Origin: Lentisphaeria bacterium UBA7640
GTDB taxonomy: Bacteria > Verrucomicrobiota > Lentisphaeria > Victivallales > Victivallaceae
Direction of reading: 5' to 3'
NCBI GenBank assembly: GCA_002483765.1
Contig: DLIO01000050.1
Coordinates: 23,919-54,253, forward strand
Length of the DNA stretch: 30,335 nucleotides
Shown here: positions 7,310 through 16,730 of the stretch, piece after piece
Layout: every line of letters starts with the position of its first letter
Position numbering within the stretch: the first letter of the stretch is position 1
Notes under the pieces: model-generated
Told to the model about the DNA's origin: nothing
Seen by the model: the letters and a program-made list of their open reading frames with translations, nothing else
Database searches by the model: none
Position numbers and translations under genes: made by a program

Positions 7310-8492
7310 AGGAATTACGCTTGAAGGTAATGCTGTCGAAGTGACGGTTTCAGGAACTTCTATTTCGAACGTGCGCTCAATCTCCTGGGATGCAACGTTG
7401 CCACGCATTCTACCCTCTTTAGTGGATTTGCAACACAATGGCGCCCTTGGTCTGGCTTATAACAATCTTAATGACAGGACGCCAGATCAGCTCTGCCGTG
7501 TAGGTGAGTTATTAATTCGTAACGGGATTGGCAGGGTGATGGCAACTCTTACGACCGCCCCATACGAATTGCTTTGTACTGCCGCCAAAACATTCAATGA
7601 AAACTTAAATTGTGATCGTGAAATGACGAGACTCTTTTCTGGACTCTTCCATGAAGGAGTTTTTATTTCTCCAAAGCAAGGATGGCGTGGTGGGCATGTC
7701 CCCAAATATATCATGGCTCCAGATTGGGAAAAGTTCCAACGTTTGAATGAATCTTCGGGGAACCGAGTGAAGTTGGTGAATATCGCGCCAGAGGAGCCGG
7801 GCGCACTGAATTTTATTGATCGTGCTGTCAAGGCAGGCGTTAAGGTTGCTTTAGGACATTGCTGTCCAGATACGGTTATAATCAATGAAGCCGTTAAACG
7901 CGGCGCAAGTATGGTAACGCATTTTGCCAATGGCGTTGCTCCGCTCATTCACCGTTTCAAAAATCCATTATGGGGGTTTCTCGATAACGACGCGCTCGCA
8001 TTGGGTTTGGTCGGCGATGGTTTTCACCTGCCGCCAGAAGTGGTGAGAATCGCTTTGCAAGTTAAGGGGATGGATAAATGTTTTATGGTATCGGACGCCA
8101 ATATCTATTCTGGCTGCGCGCCGGGGCTTTATCAACGGCTTGGAGGCTGTGATTGTGTGATTGAACCCAATGGCTTTATCCATCTTCCCGATCAAGATAT
8201 TTTGGCTGGAGCGTGGTTTCAAAATAACCGAAGTGTGGAATTCTTGGTCAATCAAGTTGGCATTGATTTTGAAAATGCATGGAAGCTATGTAGCAAAATT
8301 CCGGCAAAACTGATGAATATTAAATTGCCGGACCTAAAAATTGGTAACGAAGCTACTTTTGTGATAGCGCGATTCAATAATCGAAAATTACAGATCGAAC
8401 AATCTATTTTTTGCGGAAAGGAGTATTTTACCCGTAAAACAGCTGAAAATTTTCAAAATAAGAGTCATGTCCTAGATGCAGTTAATTTATAA
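7290..8492 (+). CDS. NagA-like N-acetylhexosamine-6-phosphate deacetylase (amidohydrolase)
   Basis: A 400-residue cytoplasmic amidohydrolase resembling N-acetylglucosamine-6-phosphate deacetylase, which removes acetate from GlcNAc-6-P or the GalNAc equivalent. Recognisable NagA segments are PSLVDLQHNG (42-51), FHEGVFIS with metal-ligand Glu122, GHCCPDT (His190), THFANGVAPL (His211), GDGFHL (His246) and MVSDA with catalytic Asp269, so the active site looks intact. The start at 7290 is chosen for the AGGAC 9 nt upstream and the typical N-terminus; an ATG at 7260 would only add 10 residues inside the preceding gene. With this start it overlaps the Gfo/Idh gene by 20 bp, implying translational coupling. 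No nagB-like isomerase or sugar kinase is visible in the window. Divergence from E. coli NagA leaves room for another N-acetyl sugar. Confidence 0.82.
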   Translation: MSLHSYKGITLEGNAVEVTVSGTSISNVRSISWDATLPRILPSLVDLQHNGALGLAYNNLNDRTPDQLCRVGELLIRNGIGRVMATLTTAPYELLCTAAKTFNENLNCDREMTRLFSGLFHEGVFISPKQGWRGGHVPKYIMAPDWEKFQRLNESSGNRVKLVNIAPEEPGALNFIDRAVKAGVKVALGHCCPDTVIINEAVKRGASMVTHFANGVAPLIHRFKNPLWGFLDNDALALGLVGDGFHLPPEVVRIALQVKGMDKCFMVSDANIYSGCAPGLYQRLGGCDCVIEPNGFIHLPDQDILAGAWFQNNRSVEFLVNQVGIDFENAWKLCSKIPAKLMNIKLPDLKIGNEATFVIARFNNRKLQIEQSIFCGKEYFTRKTAENFQNKSHVLDAVNL

Positions 8493-8587
8493 AGTGCCGA
8501 AAATAAAAGTATATCCCCCCACAAACATCAAAAACCAATCAATCGCGAATCGTATGCACTAAAACCAAAACAAGGAGAATTAAAACA

Positions 8588-10810
8588 ATGGAAAAGAGAC
8601 TGGAAACTGACAAAAACAAAGGGGGATTAAAAATACTTGAATCATTGATAGTGAACAAGGTCACCATAAAAAAAGTTTTACTCTTAAGTTTAATCGCCAT
8701 AACTGCAAGAAATAGCAACGCAGCAGAACTGTTCAATGGAACTCGCAGTCCGAAAGAAGTAGCAGTGGTAGCCTGTGGTAAAAACTTTATTCCCGACTAT
8801 CCAGAATTATTCTACATCACATTATGGCAGAATGGCGACTACAATAAAAAAACTGAGATTTCTGGAAAATGGTCTGATCTGGATAAAAATGGCGAAGCGT
8901 CATATCAACAGGCAAAAGTCAAAGTCAGTATCAATAAAACCAATTCTCACGAAATTTCGTGGAATATCAAAGTGACTCCGGTTGCTGGTTATGGTGTGTA
9001 TTCTGTAAAATATCCAACCTTGGCGGTACCGCTTACCACTAGTTCTGAAGAAAAACTGTTTTGTCCATACCAGTCAGGAATTGTTTTAGATCAGCCATCA
9101 AAAATGGCGGACAGACAGGCTGGCAACCGTCCACGCTACAAAAATGCCATTTGGTTTGGGACTTACGGGGATAAATATCAGTCTTTACAGATGGTTATCT
9201 ATGGTCTTGGTCAGAACGGATTTATGCTGTGGACACAGGATACAGAAGGTTATATTAAAGATTTCTCCGTATCAAAAAACGACATTTCCGGTGCTTATAG
9301 CGGCAAAGCTATGCTTTTTGCCGTATACCATTATCCAGAAAATACCGGAATGATGGGAACTGCCTGGGAAGCACAATATCCAACGATAACCTCCACCTTT
9401 TCTCATGGCTGGTATCAAGCCGCAAAACGTTACCGCGAATGGGCTTTGCAACAATGGTGGTGCAAAGACAATACAATTGCTCAACGGTTGCAAGACGGAC
9501 GGCTGGCCCCTTGGTTTGGTAAAAATTCGCTCTGGCTGACAGCGATTAACTATAAGCACAGCGGGAAAATGATAGAAAATTTTGCAGCGAAATTCCCAGA
9601 AACCGAAATCGGAATTTTTCTAACCCAGTGGCAGCATTGGAGTTTTGATACAAATATGCCCGAATATTTTCCTCCTAAAGACGAAGCAGGTTACGAGAAA
9701 ATGATCGCGATGCAAAAAAAACGCATACACCTTTTTCCGTATATGAATATTAACCTCATAGATGCTGATTACCCGAAGGCGGTTGAAGAATTTAAATCCG
9801 CTTATGCTCTATCGTTGCCGGAAAATGCAATGGCTCCGGACAACGGAAAGTCTACGGATTCATACATTGAACGTTGGGGTAAAATAACGGAAAACGGCAA
9901 AACGAGAAAGCGGATGATGCAACCAGTTTGCAGGTCTGCAAAGCAATGGCGTGACTGCTGGTTGGATATGGCAAGCCGCAACTTACAGCATTACGGCACA
10001 GATGGTCAATACGTTGACCAACTAGTTGCGGCGGTCTATCCTTGCTGGAGCAAGGAACACGGCCACCAGCCTGGATTTGGACCTTACTGTCTGCGCGATT
10101 CAAGAAAAATACTGGAAGATATACATAAGGCCAATCCTGGGAAAGTACTTTTCAGCGAAAATATCAACGAAATATATATCGGGGCAGTTGAAGATGTATA
10201 TAATGTCTCCCCTAAATATAACAGACACAACCTAGTGCCGCTGTTTCAGACGGTTTATCACGACTATATATCTATGCACGAATGTTACATCATGCCGGAA
10301 ACGTTGAAAAATCCGGGTGATTTTGCTCAAGTATTGTCAGATTCAATACATCTCGGGTTCAAGCCCGGATCATTCTCCACCACCAGAACCATGATTGGTC
10401 TACTAAAGCCAGAAAACAAGCAGGCACTTGACTTTCTTAAAGAACTGGAAAATGCATTACGAAAAACCATTATGGTTTCACTTTACGGTGAACGTCTAGC
10501 GGATCCGGAAATTAAGGGTGCTTATGAACATGAAATAAATTACTGGGAAAACGATAAGCCAACACCGGCAAAATGCGTGGCTGTTACTGGTTCCTGCTGG
10601 CGGTCTGTCACAGAGCCCAAACAAACCATGTTGCTCCTTACCAACAGCGGTAGCCATAAGGCAAAAGTAGAGATATTTACCAATAATATAAAAGATGGTG
10701 CAAAACTTAAAAATCTACAAGGAGACATTATTGTTTTTAAACAAGGAATGGAACTCTCAATGGAGCCATTATCCGTAACCGCATTGATAACCGAAACAAG
10801 TCATAAATAA
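8588..10810 (+). CDS. Secreted DUF6259-like putative glycoside hydrolase
   Basis: A 740-residue exported protein. A hydrophobic stretch (VLLLSLIAITA, residues about 30-40) ends in NSNA|AE, a signal-peptidase I type site near residue 45, preceded by an unusually long charged N-region of about 29 residues. An N-terminal beta-sandwich (about 50-300) leads into a TIM-barrel-like part containing TDGQYVDQLVAAVYPCW and EHGHQPGFG, the pattern I associate with DUF6259, followed by SENINE. The C-terminal about 80 residues look like a beta-sandwich. The AGGAG at 8573-8577 sets the start. It sits 95 bp behind the nagA-like gene and just before the pseudopilin gene. A glycoside hydrolase role is inferred from fold and context; the substrate is unknown. 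Confidence 0.7.
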   Translation: MEKRLETDKNKGGLKILESLIVNKVTIKKVLLLSLIAITARNSNAAELFNGTRSPKEVAVVACGKNFIPDYPELFYITLWQNGDYNKKTEISGKWSDLDKNGEASYQQAKVKVSINKTNSHEISWNIKVTPVAGYGVYSVKYPTLAVPLTTSSEEKLFCPYQSGIVLDQPSKMADRQAGNRPRYKNAIWFGTYGDKYQSLQMVIYGLGQNGFMLWTQDTEGYIKDFSVSKNDISGAYSGKAMLFAVYHYPENTGMMGTAWEAQYPTITSTFSHGWYQAAKRYREWALQQWWCKDNTIAQRLQDGRLAPWFGKNSLWLTAINYKHSGKMIENFAAKFPETEIGIFLTQWQHWSFDTNMPEYFPPKDEAGYEKMIAMQKKRIHLFPYMNINLIDADYPKAVEEFKSAYALSLPENAMAPDNGKSTDSYIERWGKITENGKTRKRMMQPVCRSAKQWRDCWLDMASRNLQHYGTDGQYVDQLVAAVYPCWSKEHGHQPGFGPYCLRDSRKILEDIHKANPGKVLFSENINEIYIGAVEDVYNVSPKYNRHNLVPLFQTVYHDYISMHECYIMPETLKNPGDFAQVLSDSIHLGFKPGSFSTTRTMIGLLKPENKQALDFLKELENALRKTIMVSLYGERLADPEIKGAYEHEINYWENDKPTPAKCVAVTGSCWRSVTEPKQTMLLLTNSGSHKAKVEIFTNNIKDGAKLKNLQGDIIVFKQGMELSMEPLSVTALITETSHK

Positions 10811-10836
10811 ACCAACAATAATAGGAGAATTTTATC

Positions 10837-11637
10837 ATGAAAAAAACAACCAACAAAAACTGCTTAAAATCGCTAATCCAAACTCATTTAATGAGAATAG
10901 AAAAAGAAAACAAAAATAGATGTAAGTCGTTCACTATCAAAAATTTCACTCTCATAGAATTACTCATAACGATCTCGATTATCGCGATTTTAGCGGCGAT
11001 GTTGCTGCCGACACTGAATCAAGCTAGAGAAAAGGCCAAAAGCATCAACTGCGTTTCGACATTAGGACAAGGTGGAAAACTACTCGCCATGTATTCCGTC
11101 GATCACAATGATTTCGTTCCCCCATGTTATTACCTAACTCCTGCAACAAAGGCTTGGCCAGAGCTTATCGTAGAAGGCGGTTACGTTTCCAGCTTAAAGA
11201 ATATTCCACATTGCGGTAATGAACCCAAAAGATCTCCAAAATCTGGCGACATGAAACAGGAATCTTACGGAATGTTTCAAAATGCTGTAGATGACGATGA
11301 TCGATTAATTTATAAAATCAATCGTCCTTACTACCTCAGGACTCCCGATAGATCCATTAATCCGTCTAAATTCCCACTGTTGTTTGATTCGGTACTTATG
11401 ATAAGTACGACACATTTCAGACAGTCTTATTATGTTGGTTGGAAAGGGGTTAACGGAATGAATAATTCTTCCCGTTATATTCATTTACGGCATAATGGTA
11501 TGACCAACTTTTGTTCTGCCAGTGGAGATGTCCAATCCTTTAAGATGGAAGAAAGTATTAGCTATTATGATTGGGGTGCGGAAAATCCACCCGCCCTTCC
11601 CACCCATTTCACAAAAATGGTGGGCGAACGAAAATGA
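10837..11637 (+). CDS. Type II secretion-style pseudopilin, degenerate H-X9-DG type
   Basis: A 266-residue protein with a type IV prepilin-like N-terminus: FTLIELLITISIIAILAAMLLPTLNQAREKA from residue 37, with the conserved Glu at +5 of the mature protein. The residue before the cleavage site is Asn36, not Gly, and the leader is long (36 residues, basic). The C-terminal part has RHNGMTNFCSASGDV, an H-x9-[D]G motif in which Ser replaces Asp. Such proteins are encoded in large numbers in Lentisphaerota genomes and are presumed inner-membrane-anchored, periplasm-facing pseudopilins. GGAG 9 nt before the ATG sets the start. It lies 26 bp behind the DUF6259-like gene and 64 bp before the CBM9/DUF6067 gene, so a role in exporting or displaying these enzymes is plausible but unproven. 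Confidence 0.85.
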   Translation: MKKTTNKNCLKSLIQTHLMRIEKENKNRCKSFTIKNFTLIELLITISIIAILAAMLLPTLNQAREKAKSINCVSTLGQGGKLLAMYSVDHNDFVPPCYYLTPATKAWPELIVEGGYVSSLKNIPHCGNEPKRSPKSGDMKQESYGMFQNAVDDDDRLIYKINRPYYLRTPDRSINPSKFPLLFDSVLMISTTHFRQSYYVGWKGVNGMNNSSRYIHLRHNGMTNFCSASGDVQSFKMEESISYYDWGAENPPALPTHFTKMVGERK

Positions 11638-11701
11638 AAGAGTATGTTAGCCGTAAACATCGAAAAATTAATCAATCTAAAACCAAAGCATATTACAAAT
11701 C

Positions 11702-14700
11702 ATGAAAATAATAATCACTCTTTTTACTTTATTATTCCTATTATCAACCGGGATTGCCGAACAGGCGATGTATAGCATTACCTTCGGCAACGGAAAAGTA
11801 ACAATCCCATATGTGGCTGTTGCACCGAAAATTGACGGAGAGTTTCGCTCAGGCGAATGGGAAGAGGCGATGGAATGTAATGGCTTTACAGGTAGTGAGC
11901 GGACTTTGATACCGGGACGATTGGGTAGGGTCAGCATTAGTCGGGATCAAAAATATCTCTACTTCGGTATCCGAACATCGACGCCTACCAATGATCCTGG
12001 CGGCGCACTAAAGACGACTGTGAAACAGCGTGATGGTGCTGTCTATTCAGATGATTCCGTGGAAATTATTCTTCATGCTGACGAAAAGACGAATACTGGT
12101 TATCAGTTTGTATTTAATGCTGAAGGTACGATTTTTGACCGACAATACACTGAATCGCCAAAACAATCGCATGTTGATTGGGATTGCAAAGATTTGCAGG
12201 TTGCCAGCACCACCGAAGGCGGTTGGTGGACGCTTGAAGTAGCCATTCCGCTTTCAGAAATTGATGATCCAAAGGAATTGGTGCTATTTAATGTTGCAAG
12301 GAATTGGAGTGACCTCGGATATTCAACCTTAAACTATACTCCTAATTACTTTAACCGTAACAACATGCTGCGCGGAAACTTCGAAAACAAGATCGCAATC
12401 GTGAAAGAGTTTGACTTTGGTGTGCCTGAACTGGGGAATTGGAATATCCACCTTTCTGCAAAGAATATCAGTGATAAAAAACTGGCTTTTACCGCTCAAT
12501 TATGGCATAATGCCAAGGAAGGGAAAGTACGCGATGCGTTTCAATCAGTAACAATCCTCCCAGGCGAAACAAAAGAAATACAACTAAAATCAACAATCAC
12601 ATCTTCTCTTATTCATCTTTGCACGTTGCAATTAAAAGATGTCGAGAGTGGGCGGGTTTATTATGCTCGTCGTGTAATGGGGCAAAAGGGACGTTCAGAT
12701 CGCAGAAGACCGGTAACGTTCTCCTTCGATTCTCCTGTTGCAGGAACTGGTATAGCTTACTACTACCCAGGATTCAATAAAATTGCAGTTGAATTAGACC
12801 GCAAACCAGAGAATGAGATAATGCTCTCAATTTTAGATGCCAAGCCAGTTCCATTCAAACAGGCAGGAAAATATTGGCGTGCAGTAGCTCCAGTGAGTCA
12901 AACACCAGGCATATATTCAGTTCAGCTGTTAAGCCAAGCAAAGGAATATCAAATCGGAAAAATTGAAAAGAAAAAATATGCGTGGGAAGGAGAGAAATTG
13001 GGTTGCGAGAAAATAATTTTGCCTCCGTTCAAACCACTTCAGTGTAACAATAATGAGGTGGACGGATTGCTGAACAAACGTACCATCAATGGTTTGGGGT
13101 TGTACGACTCTGTAAGGAACTGTGATTACGAACTTTTGGCGGCCCCAATGTCATTTCTGATGAAGGTCGATGGCAAGGAAACTCAATGGCAAGCTGATAA
13201 AAAACCAGTTTTTAAACTTCATGACAATGGTTTTGCCGCGATTGCTTCCGGCAATGCAACAACTTCTGCTGGTATCAACCTTTCTTATCAAAGTACAATG
13301 GAATATGACGGTTTCAATTGGTTGCAATTCCAGTTGGATGGGTTGAAAGATCGGACGGTCGATCAATTGACGTTGGTTATCCAATTTAAGGCGACAGAAA
13401 CTCCTCTGTTTCACGCCGTTGCCAACACGCTTCGTCCGAATCCTGCAGGAACTCTACCTGATCGTTGGACAGGAAGTCAGCTAAATCGTAAAAAGCATTT
13501 TGACGAAGAGGTAATACATCCCCAATTAGTGCCATATTTGTGGTTAGGCGGCGAAGAACGCGGACTCAGTTGGTTCCTTGATTCCTCATTGGGGTTCAAG
13601 TTACACCGGGAACAGGATGCCGTCCGTATTTCTCGTCGGGGTGACATTGTTGTTGCAGAGTTAGATATTATCAATAAACCTACCCGTTTCAATTCAGACA
13701 CTCTTGGATTCTCCTTTGGCTTTCACCCCACACCGGTAAAACCGTTAACACCTGATTTACGCAATACACTATATGATTCCGCAGGCGTCGCGCCTATGGC
13801 GATGAATAACGCCCAATTTGTTTTCGGTACATGGCTAGGAGGATTTTTTCCATTTGGGCTGACTCCATTTAAAGATGATTATAAAATGTGGCGTACAGTT
13901 ATGAGTGCTTTGACCAGCGGGAAAAAAATCAATTACCGAGAGGAGCTGGATCAATGGAATAAGCAATATGGCAAAGAATTCACCGGAATTATGGATAGTA
14001 TTGCGGGCAACACAGAATATTCAAAACGCTTCCAAAAAAGTCGCCAGGGCTTTCTTCATGGCAATCTAGGCAACAAAGACCGTCGTCCATCATTGCCCTA
14101 CATCTATCTCGATCCACGTTTAGCATTTAAATGGTATGAAGAAGCTCAATACTTCAAGTGCGAATGGTGGAATCCGGCGGCACAGAACTATTTTGGAAGC
14201 TGGCGAATATTTCCTACCGACACTTACCGCGATTATTTTCTTTATGCAGTAGACCGCGCTCTCAAAAATGGTCTGCATGGCATATATCTAGATGATGTTT
14301 ATCTGATACCAGACAACAATCCTGATACATTGGGGGCTATTGATGAACAGAACGAAGTGCATAGTTGTATCGGTATTCTGGCACTCCGTGATTTGATTAA
14401 ACGTTTGTCGGTTCTTCAGCATCAGCACGGTAAGTATCCCCGAATTTTACAAGTACATATGACGGATGCGCTACTGATTCCGTGTTTTTCTTTTGCAACC
14501 AGTCAGCTAGGATTTGAAGCTAAGTATGGAGAGTCTCCGTTGCCCACCCGCTACGCTCTTGATTATATTCGGGCTATTGGACTCGGAACAAAGCTCGGTG
14601 CAAACGGATTGATGCTTCAAGGGGTTCACAGGAAAACCACTTCGCCCGAGCAATGGAATGAGAAATCTAAGACTTTACGCCGCAGCATGCTGGCTTTAAG

Positions 14701-15058
14701 TCTTCCACACGGTATAAGACAATTTGCCTCTCATGCCCCTGATTTATATGAAATTTATCAGAAATTAAGCGATTTTGGTTGCTTTACCCAAAGCACTCGC
14801 TTTATACCTTACTGGGATAAAGCTCAAGATTTGCGAGTTGATAAAGAAATATTGTTGAGTTCATACCAGCTACCTGAGGCAACATTGGTGATTTTGTCCA
14901 ATTACCATAATTATGATCCGGTCAAGGTGGAACTTTCCGGGAATCTTCCGAATAAATTTAAATTAGTTGATCTGGAGACAAATGAACAAGTCTCCTATCA
15001 GAATATTACCATACAAGGATATGATTTCCGCTTGTTAGTATTGACTCCGTTAAAATAA
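11702..15058 (+). CDS. Secreted CBM9-like plus DUF6067 (GH123-like) glycoside hydrolase
   Basis: An 1118-residue exported protein. The signal peptide MKIIITLFTLLFLLSTGIA ends near residue 19. Residues about 40-235 resemble a family 9 carbohydrate-binding / DOMON-like module (APKIDGEFRSGEWEEA, then DDSVEIILHAD and GGWWTLEVAIPLSEI). The remaining part resembles DUF6067 / GH123-like proteins: a beta-rich region (NKRTINGLGLYDSV, WLGGEERGLSWF) and a barrel region with HGIYLDDVY (Asp864/Asp865), RDLIKRLS and HMTD. GH123 members are N-acetyl-beta-galactosaminidases, but the match here is by pattern and the activity is not established. No Shine-Dalgarno element precedes the ATG; the next Met would lose the signal peptide, so this start is kept. 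It lies between the pseudopilin and SGNH esterase genes. Confidence 0.72.
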   Translation: MKIIITLFTLLFLLSTGIAEQAMYSITFGNGKVTIPYVAVAPKIDGEFRSGEWEEAMECNGFTGSERTLIPGRLGRVSISRDQKYLYFGIRTSTPTNDPGGALKTTVKQRDGAVYSDDSVEIILHADEKTNTGYQFVFNAEGTIFDRQYTESPKQSHVDWDCKDLQVASTTEGGWWTLEVAIPLSEIDDPKELVLFNVARNWSDLGYSTLNYTPNYFNRNNMLRGNFENKIAIVKEFDFGVPELGNWNIHLSAKNISDKKLAFTAQLWHNAKEGKVRDAFQSVTILPGETKEIQLKSTITSSLIHLCTLQLKDVESGRVYYARRVMGQKGRSDRRRPVTFSFDSPVAGTGIAYYYPGFNKIAVELDRKPENEIMLSILDAKPVPFKQAGKYWRAVAPVSQTPGIYSVQLLSQAKEYQIGKIEKKKYAWEGEKLGCEKIILPPFKPLQCNNNEVDGLLNKRTINGLGLYDSVRNCDYELLAAPMSFLMKVDGKETQWQADKKPVFKLHDNGFAAIASGNATTSAGINLSYQSTMEYDGFNWLQFQLDGLKDRTVDQLTLVIQFKATETPLFHAVANTLRPNPAGTLPDRWTGSQLNRKKHFDEEVIHPQLVPYLWLGGEERGLSWFLDSSLGFKLHREQDAVRISRRGDIVVAELDIINKPTRFNSDTLGFSFGFHPTPVKPLTPDLRNTLYDSAGVAPMAMNNAQFVFGTWLGGFFPFGLTPFKDDYKMWRTVMSALTSGKKINYREELDQWNKQYGKEFTGIMDSIAGNTEYSKRFQKSRQGFLHGNLGNKDRRPSLPYIYLDPRLAFKWYEEAQYFKCEWWNPAAQNYFGSWRIFPTDTYRDYFLYAVDRALKNGLHGIYLDDVYLIPDNNPDTLGAIDEQNEVHSCIGILALRDLIKRLSVLQHQHGKYPRILQVHMTDALLIPCFSFATSQLGFEAKYGESPLPTRYALDYIRAIGLGTKLGANGLMLQGVHRKTTSPEQWNEKSKTLRRSMLALSLPHGIRQFASHAPDLYEIYQKLSDFGCFTQSTRFIPYWDKAQDLRVDKEILLSSYQLPEATLVILSNYHNYDPVKVELSGNLPNKFKLVDLETNEQVSYQNITIQGYDFRLLVLTPLK

Positions 15059-15187
15059 TTGAACGATAGCTAGGATGTCCCAGTCGCTTTTTGTGTAGAG
15101 TGAAAAGGATATTCTAACTTATGGTAAATTCCTTGATTTATGAAAAATTCAAAATAAAACAAACAAAAAAATAGGAAAATTTTAAAA

Positions 15188-16498
15188 ATGAAAAAATATT
15201 TTTTTCTTCTTCTCTGTACCGTAATCTTTACGGCAATCGCCAATGAAACCATCTTTACTGACAACTTCAAACGTAGTCAATGGCGGACACCCAATACCCA
15301 GAATTGGGCCAACGTCGCCGATAACACCTTGATTTTAGATGATGATAAATTGTATATTCGTTATGCGGGCGGCGAACATCCGTTTGGAGCCAAATACAGT
15401 TTTTCCCTCGAAAACATAGAGGATGGTGAGTTCAAGCTCGGATTCTATGTTTACATTGCCGGAAATAAAGTCTCCCAATATTTCAGCGAGAAATTAACGC
15501 ATAAGGGAGAATTCACTCTGGAACTCCCTGAGAGCGTCAGAAATATTGGCATCATTATCCAAGGAAAAGGAAAATATCGTAACGCCAAACTAATAAGAAT
15601 CGTTGATCCGGCCTACAAACTTACCGCTGATCCGATCTATCAGATGACCTCAGAAGAACCACAACCGGTTACATTTATCCTATATCATAATGAAAAAGAA
15701 ATTCCCAACGCTGATATCCAAAAAAACGGTCTTGATGCCGTACATCCGCCCTCCGGCGCCACCACTAGTGCGTATATAGTCAAGGCCGATACCGCTGCAT
15801 TCGATGCTGCAGCAAAAAATATAAAATTGACCAAGCCGGTTAGTGTCCTTTATCTCGGTGATTCGTTGACTCATTTCGACCTAGGCTTCAATCATGTCGA
15901 TAAATTCGACTACTTTCTCAATAAGCACAATCCTGGTAAAGCGGAACTTTGGAACTACGCCTGTGGCGGAGATGATATCCAACGAATAGTTCAACGTTTA
16001 AATAACAATGGCACTGGTCGTTGGAAAAACCGTTATCAAGATATTTGGAGTCGAAGCTATGATTGGGCGTTTATTCTCCTTGGCCATAATGACACCAAAG
16101 CTTCCAGCGCCAAAAATTACACAGAACCTGTCATTACTCCTGCTCAGCAGCTTAAATCATACGAAATACTGATCGCCAAACTCAAAGAGAAGGACATTAA
16201 ACGAATCATACTCGTCTCATCCACATCCTCCAATTTTGATCTTTGCCGTGCCAATGCGGAAAAAAATAAACGCGTCCACAATCGTTTCGGAGATCCTAAA
16301 CATCAGGAAAACTTCAATACTGTTCTACAGGAACTGGCGCAGAAACACTCCTTGGAGTATCTAGACGTTTACACGCCGATGAAAGCGTTGCCTGACAAGG
16401 CGGATCTGCTTAATCCACGTGACGGCGTTCACCTCACACCTGCAGGACATGATTTTATCGCTCTGGAAACGTTGAAATATTTGGAAAAAACCCAATAA
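15188..16498 (+). CDS. Secreted SGNH/GDSL hydrolase (probable carbohydrate esterase)
   Basis: A 436-residue exported esterase. The signal peptide is MKKYFFLLLCTVIFTAIA, with no lipobox. A beta-sandwich accessory domain (about 20-210) precedes an SGNH catalytic domain: block I LGDSLTH (Ser226), block II CGGDD (Gly260/261), block III GHND (Asn301) and block V DGVHLTPAGH with Asp412 and His415, giving a complete Ser-Asp-His triad and oxyanion Gly/Asn. Members of this class remove acetyl groups from sugars. An AGGA element 11 nt before the ATG supports the start. Placed behind two secreted glycosidase-like genes on the same strand, it probably de-acetylates the same glycan; a lipase or other ester role cannot be excluded. 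Confidence 0.85.
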   Translation: MKKYFFLLLCTVIFTAIANETIFTDNFKRSQWRTPNTQNWANVADNTLILDDDKLYIRYAGGEHPFGAKYSFSLENIEDGEFKLGFYVYIAGNKVSQYFSEKLTHKGEFTLELPESVRNIGIIIQGKGKYRNAKLIRIVDPAYKLTADPIYQMTSEEPQPVTFILYHNEKEIPNADIQKNGLDAVHPPSGATTSAYIVKADTAAFDAAAKNIKLTKPVSVLYLGDSLTHFDLGFNHVDKFDYFLNKHNPGKAELWNYACGGDDIQRIVQRLNNNGTGRWKNRYQDIWSRSYDWAFILLGHNDTKASSAKNYTEPVITPAQQLKSYEILIAKLKEKDIKRIILVSSTSSNFDLCRANAEKNKRVHNRFGDPKHQENFNTVLQELAQKHSLEYLDVYTPMKALPDKADLLNPRDGVHLTPAGHDFIALETLKYLEKTQ

Positions 16499-16668
16499 AT
16501 ATTCATGACGCCGGATTCAGCGGAGGATTATATTCGAAAATGTTGGATATTGGGAACGAGCACCGCACCGACAGCATCGCTTTTTTTATAAATTTCCCTC
16601 TGAAGAACAGAACTCATATCAAACCCTGTAAAATTGGGTGAATTTTTGAAATCCGTTAAAGTATCGGC

Positions 16669-16697
16669 TTGATAATCTGCGTGTTAAATTGTAGAGT
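16669..16697 (+). promoter_or_regulatory. Possible promoter for the amidohydrolase-GNAT pair
   Basis: TTGATA at 16669-16674 and TAGAGT at 16692-16697 are spaced by 17 bases, 34 nt before the start codon at 16731. The -35 box is good and the -10 box weak. It is the best candidate in the 232-bp gap after the SGNH gene, in which I see nothing else. Confidence 0.35.
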
Positions 16698-16730
16698 TAA
16701 TATTCTTTAATATTGTCAAAGGAGAAATCT

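Noticed and set aside
7487..7948. A 153-codon minus-strand open frame inside the nagA-like gene
   Set aside because: It lies fully antisense to a gene with intact active-site motifs, and its translation is low in recognisable structure; an antisense shadow.
16570..16600. GC-rich stretch followed by seven T as a terminator after the SGNH gene
   Set aside because: Only a 3-bp stem can be formed before the T-run, so a hairpin terminator is not supported.
16713..16730. An earlier TTG start for the amidohydrolase
   Set aside because: The TTG lies before and in frame with the strong AAAGGAG ribosome binding site, which clearly serves the ATG at 16731.
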